A stretch of 6,076 bases of DNA from Methylococcaceae bacterium (GCA_030618325.1 JAUXDP010000194.1:1-6076); one strand, 5' to 3'; positions 1 to 6,040 are shown, counted from the stretch's first letter. Program-made: numbers and translations. Notes: generated by a model not told the origin, from the letters alone.

Positions 1-1113
1 CTCGTCAACAAAAATACCATCAGTGCCCGCAATAGACCAATTTTGAGTCCCCATGACTTTTTCCTGCATGGTTAGATGATCTGCTGATGCGGTCAATACC
101 ATAATCCCTGCCGGCTCAATGGCTTGAGCAATAATTGTTTGTTCTCCGTGATGGCGCTGAATGATTTGCGCTTCACGCATGACAGGAGGGAGTTTTTCTA
201 AAGCGGCCACTAATTCACCGGTTTGCGAATATAAGTGAGCAAATCCTGTGCCTTTGTTGTTAGTGCCCGTCACCAAAAAGCGATTGAGTTCTGTTAAATA
301 GACTGCACTATAGGTGTAATACTTGAGATGGCTGGCAATTTGTATAGGTTTTTTTAGTATTTGACCCGTTTCAGGGTCAAGGATGGCCATCATCAAAATA
401 CTCCAGGTTTCGCCATCAACAAAACGCTGCCAAACTAACATTGCAGTGTGCTTTGAGCCAGCAACTAATGGCCACCAGTCTCGGGTTGTTTTTCCCACTG
501 CAACGGGTACAGTGTGTTCAAGCTCCCCTTCCCTGGAATAAATTTTCGCCAGAACATCATCGCCAGAGCCAAGATTGTCAACACCCCCACCTTTTATCCA
601 TTCGTCAGAATAAAACACGACAAATCGTTGTTTGACAGCAGCAACATGACCTGAATGTCCACCATCATGGACCAGTTGAGGATAAGGTTTGATTGGCTTC
701 ATCATAGGATCATAAACGGAATATCGTTGTGCCACGTTGCGGTTGGTATTCCAGCCGTCTTCCATGGTTATCATGATATATCCATCGTCTGTTATCGCAG
801 CACTGGCAGGTTCTTGTGCCTCCGGCTTGGAAATAAGAGTGATGGGGTGAATGACTGGCTTTTGTGGATCAATCAATGAAGAGTATACGTCATGCGTCCA
901 GCTACCATTTTTATCTTTCCCGGCGGGAGGATTGCCTGAACTTGACCAAATTAATAGCCATTGATTATCTGGGCGCTGTAAAAAATTAATACCATGTTGA
1001 TAAGAGCGATCATCCTGAGCTTCAGTATTATTTAAAATACAAAAAAATAGGGCAAATACAAAGAACAGTTGGATTGGCAAAACTAGAGCACTACGATAAA
1101 AATTAATAAACAT
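1..1113 (-). CDS. Exported protein of unknown function, probable beta-propeller (3' end cut by window edge)
   Basis: Reading leftward from the ATG at 1113-1111, the frame stays open for 371 codons to base 1, so the C-terminus lies outside the window. Residues 1-8 include one Arg, residues 9-27 are strongly hydrophobic, and T30-E31-A32 followed by Gln is a plausible signal peptidase I site; Cys25 lacks a good lipobox. The mature part shows about six recurring units of 47-59 residues. Each begins with a hydrophobic strand (near 52, 111, 163, 222, 278 and 325) and most continue to a 'Y/L-DP' or 'YS-x-x-GEL' turn (LIDPQKP, VYDPMMK, IYSREGE, ILDPETG, LYSQTGE). That pattern suits a beta-propeller acting outside the cytoplasm. 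I do not recognise the family and assign no activity. It is the third gene of the leftward unit, 33 bases after the synthase. No Shine-Dalgarno is visible before its ATG, so translation may depend on coupling. The frame is certain; the fold is inference. Confidence 0.8.
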   Translation of the reverse strand, partial: MFINFYRSALVLPIQLFFVFALFFCILNNTEAQDDRSYQHGINFLQRPDNQWLLIWSSSGNPPAGKDKNGSWTHDVYSSLIDPQKPVIHPITLISKPEAQEPASAAITDDGYIMITMEDGWNTNRNVAQRYSVYDPMMKPIKPYPQLVHDGGHSGHVAAVKQRFVVFYSDEWIKGGGVDNLGSGDDVLAKIYSREGELEHTVPVAVGKTTRDWWPLVAGSKHTAMLVWQRFVDGETWSILMMAILDPETGQILKKPIQIASHLKYYTYSAVYLTELNRFLVTGTNNKGTGFAHLYSQTGELVAALEKLPPVMREAQIIQRHHGEQTIIAQAIEPAGIMVLTASADHLTMQEKVMGTQNWSIAGTDGIFVDE

Positions 1114-1146
1114 GGTAATTTTAAAAAATAGGGGAATGTTAAAGGA

Positions 1147-2358
1147 CTACTGATTATCTTTTTCCACCGCATCATGTAATTGCTCCAAAACATCAGGAAT
1201 GGCGCTAACGACTCGGTTCCAGCTGGGTATAAACGGCTTTTCTCCTGGAAACTTTAAAAAGGCATCTCCAGCGAGGATAATATTTTGTGCAAACAGCTCG
1301 ACCGTTTGTTCTTCCAGGTGTCGGTCAAGTTCCAACCCATTGATGCAAGCATCAGCATAATAAGCTTCCACTGTATCTAACGCTTCGCGATAGTAAGTTG
1401 CCTTCAGGGTTCTAAAAATTTCTGTGCTGAGAGCCACGCCTTGCGTTGCCAGCTTGCGGAAGATAGCTTTTGTGATATCAATACTCATTTTTGACAAACC
1501 GGAATTGGCATCATCAGAAGAAAGGACCTGGTGTTTATGGTCATAAGCATCCGCAATTTCTACCTGGCAGATATGATTTTTCGATTGGTTACGGTAAATT
1601 TCGGAAAGTACACCGATCTCCAAACCCCAGTCGCTAGGGATACGGATTTCCTTGATAGTATCAATGCGGGTGGCAAATTCACCTGACAAAGCATATCGGA
1701 AACTATCTAAATAGTCCAGATAGTCCATTGAGCCTATCGTTTGTTTTAGTGCTCTGATCAGAGGTGTTACCAGAAGTCGACACACTCGGCCGTTGATTTT
1801 ATGATCAGCAACACGGTAGTAATACCCTTTGCAAAACTCATAGTGAAAAGCAGGGTTGGTGACCGGATAAAATAATCGTGCTAATAATTCCCGATTATAA
1901 GTAAGAATATCGCAATCATGTATGGCTATGGATTCTGATTGACCCGAGGCAATGGCATAGCCATAACAAAACCAGACATTACGCCCTTTGCCAGCCTCTT
2001 TAGGCGCGAGTTCTTTTGCTTCCAATTGGGACTTTAATTGTTGCAGTCTGGGGCCATCATTCCATAAAATTTTATAATTTTGCGGCAAACGACTAAAAAA
2101 TTGTTTCGCATACTCAAACTCCCTCTTATTTGCTCTGTCCAAACCAATAATGATTTCCTGCAAATAAGGAACCTTGGCGATTTCAGCAATAATATTTTTT
2201 AACGCCGGCCCTTCCAGTTCAGAAAACAACGAAGGTAAAACCAAAGCCATTGGCCGTTGCTTCGCGAAGGAAAGTAGCTCTTGCTCAAGCCCTTCCAGTC
2301 GATTATTCGCTAATTTGTGAAGTGTGGTAATAACACCATTTTGAAAAAAATCACTCAT
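1147..2358 (-). CDS. gpgS: Glucosyl-3-phosphoglycerate synthase, GT81 family
   Basis: A cytoplasmic glycosyltransferase of 403 residues, typical length for the family. It is expected to transfer glucose from an NDP-glucose to D-3-phosphoglycerate, giving glucosyl-3-phosphoglycerate, the first step to the osmolyte glucosylglycerate. Visible GT81 hallmarks in order are: LPSLFSELEGPAL (residues 41-53); G-K-G-R-N (123-127) in the nucleotide-sugar region; the metal-binding D-x-D as D148-C-D150 after I-H; P-L-I-R-A-L (199-204); G-E-F-A (226-229); D-W-G-L-E-I-G-V (243-250); and Y-D-H-K-H (272-276), where a metal-ligand His is expected. No key motif is missing and there is no signal peptide. The start is fixed by an AAGGA ribosome site six bases upstream, which overlaps the phosphatase stop codon. 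Donor preference (ADP-, GDP- or UDP-glucose, or GDP-mannose) cannot be read from the sequence; a mannosyl-3-phosphoglycerate synthase is the main alternative. Confidence 0.88.
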   Translation of the reverse strand: MSDFFQNGVITTLHKLANNRLEGLEQELLSFAKQRPMALVLPSLFSELEGPALKNIIAEIAKVPYLQEIIIGLDRANKREFEYAKQFFSRLPQNYKILWNDGPRLQQLKSQLEAKELAPKEAGKGRNVWFCYGYAIASGQSESIAIHDCDILTYNRELLARLFYPVTNPAFHYEFCKGYYYRVADHKINGRVCRLLVTPLIRALKQTIGSMDYLDYLDSFRYALSGEFATRIDTIKEIRIPSDWGLEIGVLSEIYRNQSKNHICQVEIADAYDHKHQVLSSDDANSGLSKMSIDITKAIFRKLATQGVALSTEIFRTLKATYYREALDTVEAYYADACINGLELDRHLEEQTVELFAQNIILAGDAFLKFPGEKPFIPSWNRVVSAIPDVLEQLHDAVEKDNQ

Positions 2359-2364
2359 GTGAAT

Positions 2365-2370
2365 TCCTTA
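2365..2370 (-). promoter_or_regulatory. Ribosome binding site of the synthase, overlapping the phosphatase stop
   Basis: On the minus strand the phosphatase ends in TAA and the bases TAAGGA span that stop. AAGGA lies six bases before the synthase ATG. This placement supports the chosen synthase start and suggests that ribosomes finishing the phosphatase reinitiate on the synthase, keeping the two enzymes in proportion. Confidence 0.7.
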
Positions 2371-3201
2371 AAACTGTCTCTGTATTTTGATAAGACCAAA
2401 AACTCTAGTCATGACTTCCTGCCAACCTTTTGGCCCAGGCATTGTTGATTTTAGAACGGTATTGCCTGTTTGTTTGAGTTGCAGGGGTTCACCATAGGCT
2501 GGCCGAATAATCCCTGCAATATCAACCCTTTCCAGCATCAATTGATCGTTTTGGCTATCCCCCAAAGCAATCGTGGTAAAGTCATGTTGATATTGTTTGC
2601 GATATAATTCAACCAGAAAACTCATAGCTTGGGCTTTATCAGTTTGTCCCATTACATGAAGAAACCGTCCACCTCTGAGCAATTTTAAACCTTGTTGCTC
2701 CACTAATTTTTTGAATAATAACAAGTTTTTTCCAGAGTCCTGCCATTTTATCGGTTCTGATCCTGACCGTTCTTTGGCTTGCTCCGCCTGTTGTTCAGAT
2801 AATCCTGTTTCAGCCATTATTTCTTCAAGCGTGAAATCAGCAAAGCCTTTAAAAACGTACCCTTTCTGATCTCTCAATTGATGGATAAATTGTAAAACAT
2901 CAGTTCTTGAAGCACCTAATAACACATCTGATACAGGGGCAGTATATTCGGTGAAAATTCCACGGGGAATAATCACCGCCGCACCGTTTTCTACCACAAA
3001 AGGATAAGTGTTCTGCAAGTCTTTCCGAATCGTATTGATTTCACTCTGGGTTTTACTGGAATTTAAAATAAGTGGAATTTGATATTGATTGATTCTATCT
3101 AACGCGGGTAAAGCCTCATCAAATGTGTAGTTGTTATGATCTAACAGCGTACCGTCCAGGTCGGTGAAAATCAGGTAGGGATGGACTGTATCTTTTTCCA
3201 T
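2368..3201 (-). CDS. gpgP: HAD-family glucosyl/mannosyl-3-phosphoglycerate phosphatase
   Basis: A soluble Mg-dependent phosphatase of 277 residues, expected to convert glucosyl-3-phosphoglycerate to glucosylglycerate plus phosphate. HAD motif I is D14-L-D16-G-T, with D14 as nucleophile and D16 as general acid/base. Motif II is the N-S-S-K-T stretch at 47-51. Motif III is Lys189. Motif IV is G-D-S-Q-N-D (214-219), binding the metal. The cap carries the R-S-G-S-E-P segment (145-150) and R-G-G-R-F-L-H-V-M-G (176-185), both characteristic of the mannosyl-3-phosphoglycerate phosphatase branch (Cof/MPGP type). Actinobacteria use an unrelated histidine phosphatase for this step, so the HAD type points to the Persephonella/proteobacterial style of pathway. 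It is the first gene of the leftward unit, ends nine bases before the synthase, and diverges from the glutamate synthase-like gene. No strong ribosome site precedes the ATG. Glucose rather than mannose as substrate sugar is inferred from the adjacent GT81 enzyme. Confidence 0.88.
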   Translation of the reverse strand: MEKDTVHPYLIFTDLDGTLLDHNNYTFDEALPALDRINQYQIPLILNSSKTQSEINTIRKDLQNTYPFVVENGAAVIIPRGIFTEYTAPVSDVLLGASRTDVLQFIHQLRDQKGYVFKGFADFTLEEIMAETGLSEQQAEQAKERSGSEPIKWQDSGKNLLLFKKLVEQQGLKLLRGGRFLHVMGQTDKAQAMSFLVELYRKQYQHDFTTIALGDSQNDQLMLERVDIAGIIRPAYGEPLQLKQTGNTVLKSTMPGPKGWQEVMTRVFGLIKIQRQF

Positions 3202-3247
3202 ATTAATGATTGTTGCTTGTTTAACCAGACGGTGGCAATATTAAGTT
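3202..3247. promoter_or_regulatory. Short divergent intergenic region (46 bp)
   Basis: Only 46 bases separate the phosphatase ATG (leftward) from the glutamate synthase-like ATG (rightward). Promoters for both directions must lie here or reach into the opposite coding sequences. I see no convincing sigma70 -35/-10 pair on either strand and no strong dyad. The rightward gene has a weak GGTGG (3231-3235) 12 bases before its ATG, and the leftward gene has no clear ribosome site. Shared control of both directions is inferred from the arrangement only. Confidence 0.45.
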
Positions 3248-4852
3248 ATGCGAAAAAAATTTATTCTAGCCAGTATTGTAACGCCAATTTCAATTTGGTT
3301 TCTGTCCCTATTTGTACCACAAGCTGTTTGGTTATTGATAGTGGTAATTCTTTTGGTTCTGTTAGGACTATACGATATGCTGCAAACCAAACATACTATT
3401 CGGCGTAATTTTCCAGTCATTGGCAGAATGCGCTGGCTTATGGAAAGCGTTCGGCCAATGATCCAGCAATATTATGTCGAGTCGGATACTAGTGGCGCTC
3501 CGGTAAACCGGATTTTTCGCTCCGTTGTCTATCAACGTGCAAAGCAGGAAACGGATACCGTTCCTTATGGGACCAAGTTTGATGTTTATCGGATTGGCTA
3601 TGAGTGGATCGGCCATTCACTGGCGAGTCATGAACCGTCAGAAATTAACCAAGACCCTAGGGTATTGATTGGGGGAAAGGATTGCTCCCAACCCTATAAT
3701 GCTAGTTTGCTAAATATTTCAGCAATGAGCTTTGGCGCTCTGAGCAGTCACGCTATTTTAGCTTTGAATGGCGGTGCAAAAAAAGGTAGCTTTGCACATA
3801 ATACCGGAGAAGGAGGGATCAGCCAATATCATTTAAAACAGGGTGGCGATTTGATTTGGCAAATTGGTACAGGTTACTTTGGTTGTCGCACTCCGAATGG
3901 GTATTTCGATGAGGAACAATACCAGACCAAAGCCGCTATAGACCAGGTTAAAATGATCGAAATTAAACTTTCCCAGGGTGCTAAACCAGGTCATGGCGGG
4001 CTCCTGCCAGCAAGTAAAAATTCTCCAGAAATTGCTGAAATAAGAGGTTTACAAGCACATACACAAGTCAACTCACCTAGTAGACATTCGGCTTTTACGA
4101 CACCTATTGAATTAATGCTTTTTATCCAAAAAATACGGCAATTAGCGAATGGTAAGCCAATAGGTATCAAATTGTGTATTGGCCATAGAAGCGACTTTAT
4201 TGCTCTATGCAAAGCTATGAAAGAAACGGGTATTACCCCTGACTTTATTACTGTAGATGGTGGGGAGGGAGGCACTGGAGCAGCACCCTTGGAATATAGC
4301 AACTCAATTGGTATGCCATTAACGGATGCCATCGTATTTGTTAGCGATTGCCTGACTGGCTTTGGTCTCAAGAGTGAAATCAAGATTATTGCGTCAGGAA
4401 AAATATTTTCAGGTTTTCACATCATCAAACGGATAAGCTTAGGCGCCGATTTGTGTAACAGTGCCAGAGGTATGATGTTGGCTATGGGTTGCATTCAGTC
4501 TTTACAATGTAACATCAACACCTGCCCAACAGGTATCACCACCCAAGACCCTGCATTAGTTAATGGCTTGGTTGTTAAAGATAAAATAAATCGCGTGGCA
4601 AATTACCATACGGAGACAGTTCGAGCCGCAGCTGAAATTATGTCGGCAGCAGGACTTTCAAACACCAAGGAACTGGGTAGGTCCCATATTTTTCGTAGGG
4701 TTAGTCACACTAGTATTCTACGGTTTGATGAGATCTATCCGCCAGTTGCTTCTGGGAGTTTACTTGGCGAAGACATTTCGCAATTTTATAAAGAGGATTA
4801 TCAGATGGCAAACCCGAATTTTTTCAATGCAACAACGTGTAAGACTTGTTAA
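3248..4852 (+). CDS. Membrane-anchored FMN-binding glutamate synthase-domain protein
   Basis: This 534-residue protein belongs to the FMN-binding glutamate synthase family. It carries the central FMN/3Fe-4S glutamate synthase domain (about residues 130-500) without the N-terminal class II glutaminase domain or the C-terminal GXGXG domain of GltB. Two hydrophobic segments (about 5-24 and 26-43) follow a basic M-R-K-K start and should anchor it in the inner membrane with the catalytic part cytoplasmic. Diagnostic motifs are T-G-E-G-G (186-190), K-P-G-H-G-G (246-251), the flavin-site D-G-G-E-G-G-T-G-A-A-P (337-347), and Cys415, Cys421 and Cys426 in C-x5-C-x4-C spacing followed by P-T-G-I-T-T-Q, the usual 3Fe-4S pattern. 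The last four residues are C-K-T-C. Family members of this architecture are widespread, but the physiological nitrogen donor and electron donor are not established by sequence, so true glutamate synthesis is uncertain. It diverges from the glucosylglycerate genes. Confidence 0.88.
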   Translation: MRKKFILASIVTPISIWFLSLFVPQAVWLLIVVILLVLLGLYDMLQTKHTIRRNFPVIGRMRWLMESVRPMIQQYYVESDTSGAPVNRIFRSVVYQRAKQETDTVPYGTKFDVYRIGYEWIGHSLASHEPSEINQDPRVLIGGKDCSQPYNASLLNISAMSFGALSSHAILALNGGAKKGSFAHNTGEGGISQYHLKQGGDLIWQIGTGYFGCRTPNGYFDEEQYQTKAAIDQVKMIEIKLSQGAKPGHGGLLPASKNSPEIAEIRGLQAHTQVNSPSRHSAFTTPIELMLFIQKIRQLANGKPIGIKLCIGHRSDFIALCKAMKETGITPDFITVDGGEGGTGAAPLEYSNSIGMPLTDAIVFVSDCLTGFGLKSEIKIIASGKIFSGFHIIKRISLGADLCNSARGMMLAMGCIQSLQCNINTCPTGITTQDPALVNGLVVKDKINRVANYHTETVRAAAEIMSAAGLSNTKELGRSHIFRRVSHTSILRFDEIYPPVASGSLLGEDISQFYKEDYQMANPNFFNATTCKTC

Positions 4853-4958
4853 ACTTAGAGCCATGAGCAACTGATTTATCTATGTTTATGGGAACTTCAT
4901 CCCAACAGGTTTTCTCTAATGATTTACCTGCTGTATATTTCTTTATGGAGACAGAACT

Positions 4959-5282
4959 ATGAGCACTTGCTGCACAGACCCCACAGAACCAATAAAACTA
5001 GATCCTAGAGATTTACGTCGTGAACAGGAATTGCATGGGAATTTGCTGCGTGATCTTTTCACGGAACACCCAGAAAAAGTGATGCTTCAACAATTAAGAA
5101 CTGCGAACACATACCTACGCGAATTAGCCGCCCTTAGAGCTCACTATGATTCTGTCAGGAAGCAAGCTATTTCCTTACTTGATAGTCCAAGTATCGCTAC
5201 TCTGGAACGTATCATTAAAATAGAAGTAGACTCGGATATTGCGAAAGTTGCACAATTACAATTGCAAAAAATCTCTGAGTGA
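4959..5282 (+). CDS. Hypothetical protein, 107 residues, mostly helical
   Basis: I do not recognise this protein. It is hydrophilic with no signal peptide or membrane segment. It starts M-S-T-C-C and has two Cys (4 and 5) near the N-terminus. A charged stretch rich in Arg, Glu and Asp follows, and residues 41-75 form a probable long helix with regularly spaced Leu (43, 46, 53, 56, 59), which could support a coiled coil or dimer. Pro is absent after residue 77 and the tail is again helix-compatible. The start is supported by TGGAG at 4946-4950, eight bases before the ATG. It lies 106 bases after the glutamate synthase-like gene and 54 bases before the Uma2 gene, all on the same strand. Uninterrupted coding sequence and a good ribosome site make it a credible gene; its function is unknown. 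A small partner of the Uma2 protein is possible but unsupported. Confidence 0.7.
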   Translation: MSTCCTDPTEPIKLDPRDLRREQELHGNLLRDLFTEHPEKVMLQQLRTANTYLRELAALRAHYDSVRKQAISLLDSPSIATLERIIKIEVDSDIAKVAQLQLQKISE

Positions 5283-5307
5283 TACGGATATCAGTGCGAA
5301 ATATAAT
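5279..5307 (+). promoter_or_regulatory. Predicted sigma70-type promoter of the Uma2 gene
   Basis: A perfect TATAAT at 5302-5307 is preceded, with a 17-base spacer, by GTGATA at 5279-5284, which matches four of six positions of TTGACA. The start of transcription would fall near 5314, giving a leader of about 20 bases that contains the ribosome site. The -35 overlaps the stop codon of the preceding 107-residue gene, so the Uma2 gene probably has its own transcript in addition to any read-through. Confidence 0.5.
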
Positions 5308-5325
5308 AGCATTAGATATTACTTT

Positions 5326-5330
5326 GGAGG
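5326..5330 (+). promoter_or_regulatory. Ribosome binding site of the Uma2 gene
   Basis: GGAGG lies six bases before the ATG at 5337 and fixes that start. Confidence 0.75.
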
Positions 5331-5336
5331 TGCAAA

Positions 5337-5804
5337 ATGGAATGGGTTGAAGTCATTAATAACCCACTTTTAAAAGATCTTCCATTTAAGATAGAACTGA
5401 ATAAATTCGGCAAAATCTTGATGAGTCCGACTTCAAATCAACAGAGACGGATACAAGGCCGTATGGCTGCTAGTTTGATCAATAAGTTGCCTTCAGGCGA
5501 AGTTATTACTGAATGTTCTATACAAACATCAGAAGGAGTCAAAGTGGCTGATGTAACCTGGGCATCGAATGAGTTTATCAATACATTCGCCTATGAAACA
5601 CCTTATCCAAAAGCACCGGAGATATGCATAGAAATTGTTTCCCCATCTAATTCCAAGGCTGAAATCTCCGAAAAGGTTAATCTTTATCTGGCCAAAGGCG
5701 CTCATGAAGTCTGGGTGGTTTATGAGGATAGCCGGATACTTACTTTTGTTCATACAGGGGAAATAGAACAAAGCATAATTGCACTGGATGCACAAAGCCT
5801 ATAG
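5337..5804 (+). CDS. Uma2 family (DUF820) PD-(D/E)XK nuclease-like protein
   Basis: A 155-residue protein of the Uma2/DUF820 family, whose fold is the PD-(D/E)XK restriction endonuclease-like type. Recognisable elements are: an N-terminal segment N-P-L-L-K-D-L-P-F-K-I-E-L-N-K (9-23); a first acidic residue in the K-V-A-D72-V-T-W strand; E95 and E99 in P-E-I-C-I-E-I-V-S-P-S-N (94-105); the helix E112-K113-x-x-L-Y-L-A-K-G (112-121), where K113 may supply the catalytic lysine; and the strand E-V-W-V-V-Y (124-129). These are the usual active-site positions, so the core looks intact. Many Uma2 proteins run to about 190 residues, but this short form is, to my knowledge, also common, so I do not call it truncated. 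The family occurs in many copies in cyanobacteria and some proteobacteria, and its biological role and DNA target are not established. It has its own promoter and ribosome site. Confidence 0.85.
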   Translation: MEWVEVINNPLLKDLPFKIELNKFGKILMSPTSNQQRRIQGRMAASLINKLPSGEVITECSIQTSEGVKVADVTWASNEFINTFAYETPYPKAPEICIEIVSPSNSKAEISEKVNLYLAKGAHEVWVVYEDSRILTFVHTGEIEQSIIALDAQSL

Positions 5805-5898
5805 CCGGCAATTCACGATACTGCCCAGAACCCTTTTTCTATCCATTTTGACATCACTTCCACGCATCTTTGGTAAAAGCAATTAGGAGGCTCGCTGT

Positions 5899-5988
5899 AT
5901 GATTTACAGGCTAATCCTTGTGAATCACAAAATAAACCTGTTTGCAACTATTTTTTTAAATCTTGTTAATGGCATATGCAATGCTTGA
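5899..5988 (+). CDS. Possible small protein, 29 residues, with consensus ribosome site
   Basis: A short frame runs from the ATG at 5899 to TGA at 5986-5988. It is preceded by AGGAGG at 5885-5890, a full anti-16S match eight bases from the ATG, which is the strongest ribosome site in the window. The peptide is moderately hydrophobic (residues 4-8 and 14-23 are rich in Leu, Ile and Phe), with Arg4 and Lys11, and ends C-N-A. It could be a small membrane-associated peptide, a leader peptide, or chance. It overlaps an inverted-repeat structure at 5906-5941 that would fold in the start of its own message. There is no homology evidence, and 29 codons are too few for codon bias to help. The ribosome site is what is seen; translation is inference. 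Confidence 0.3.
   Translation: MIYRLILVNHKINLFATIFLNLVNGICNA
5906..5941. repeat. Nested dyad (two inverted repeats on one axis)
   Basis: An inner perfect inverted repeat TTGTG-AAT-CACAA (5918-5930) sits inside an outer pair ACAGG (5906-5910) and CCTGT (5937-5941), with the two axes within half a base of each other. As RNA it would be a 5 bp hairpin on a second 5 bp stem separated by a 7/6-base internal loop; as DNA it could be an operator. There is no U-tract immediately after it, although a run of seven T lies at 5951-5957. Confidence 0.4.
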
Positions 5989-5996
5989 AAATCCAA

Positions 5997-6023
5997 TTTT
6001 TCACTGGACCTTAATGTGAAAAA
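5997..6023. repeat. AT-rich inverted repeat, 8-bp arms
   Basis: TTTTTCAC (5997-6004) and GTGAAAAA (6016-6023) are perfect reverse complements around an 11-base spacer. T-rich and A-rich tails at the outer ends give the look of a weak two-way terminator or a protein-binding site. The stem has only two G-C pairs, so it would be a poor intrinsic terminator. Confidence 0.4.
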
Positions 6024-6040
6024 ATGGTATCTATAGTGAC

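Noticed and set aside
441..879. Plus-strand open frames of 64 and 74 codons opposite the exported protein gene
   Set aside because: They lie fully inside the minus-strand coding sequence, have no ribosome site and show low-complexity, non-protein-like composition; they are antisense shadows.
1020..1113. Lipoprotein signal at Cys25 of the exported protein
   Set aside because: The residues before Cys25 are L-F-F, lacking the small residue needed at -1; a signal peptidase I site near Ala32 fits better.
3181..3408. Plus-strand 75-codon frame overlapping the start of the glutamate synthase-like gene
   Set aside because: It starts inside the phosphatase gene and overlaps the real gene in another frame, with no family features.
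3991..4383. Minus-strand 130-codon frame inside the glutamate synthase-like gene
   Set aside because: It is antisense to the conserved FMN-domain coding sequence and its open state follows from that gene's codon use.
4889..4930. Small hairpins after the glutamate synthase-like gene (TGGGA/TCCCA at 4889-4904; CAGGT/ACCTG at 4906-4930)
   Set aside because: Each stem is only 5 bp and no proper U-tract follows, so I do not call a terminator.
4910..4939. TATATT at 4934-4939 as a -10 box for the 107-residue gene
   Set aside because: The -35 position is poor and transcription would begin at the ribosome site, leaving almost no leader.
5529..5795. Minus-strand 88-codon frame inside the Uma2 gene
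   Set aside because: It is antisense to conserved Uma2 motifs, lacks a ribosome site, and matches no family I recognise.
5337..5804. Uma2 protein as a truncated gene
   Set aside because: All core motifs are present, the C-terminus resembles the short members of the family, and the codons after the stop do not continue a recognisable Uma2 tail.
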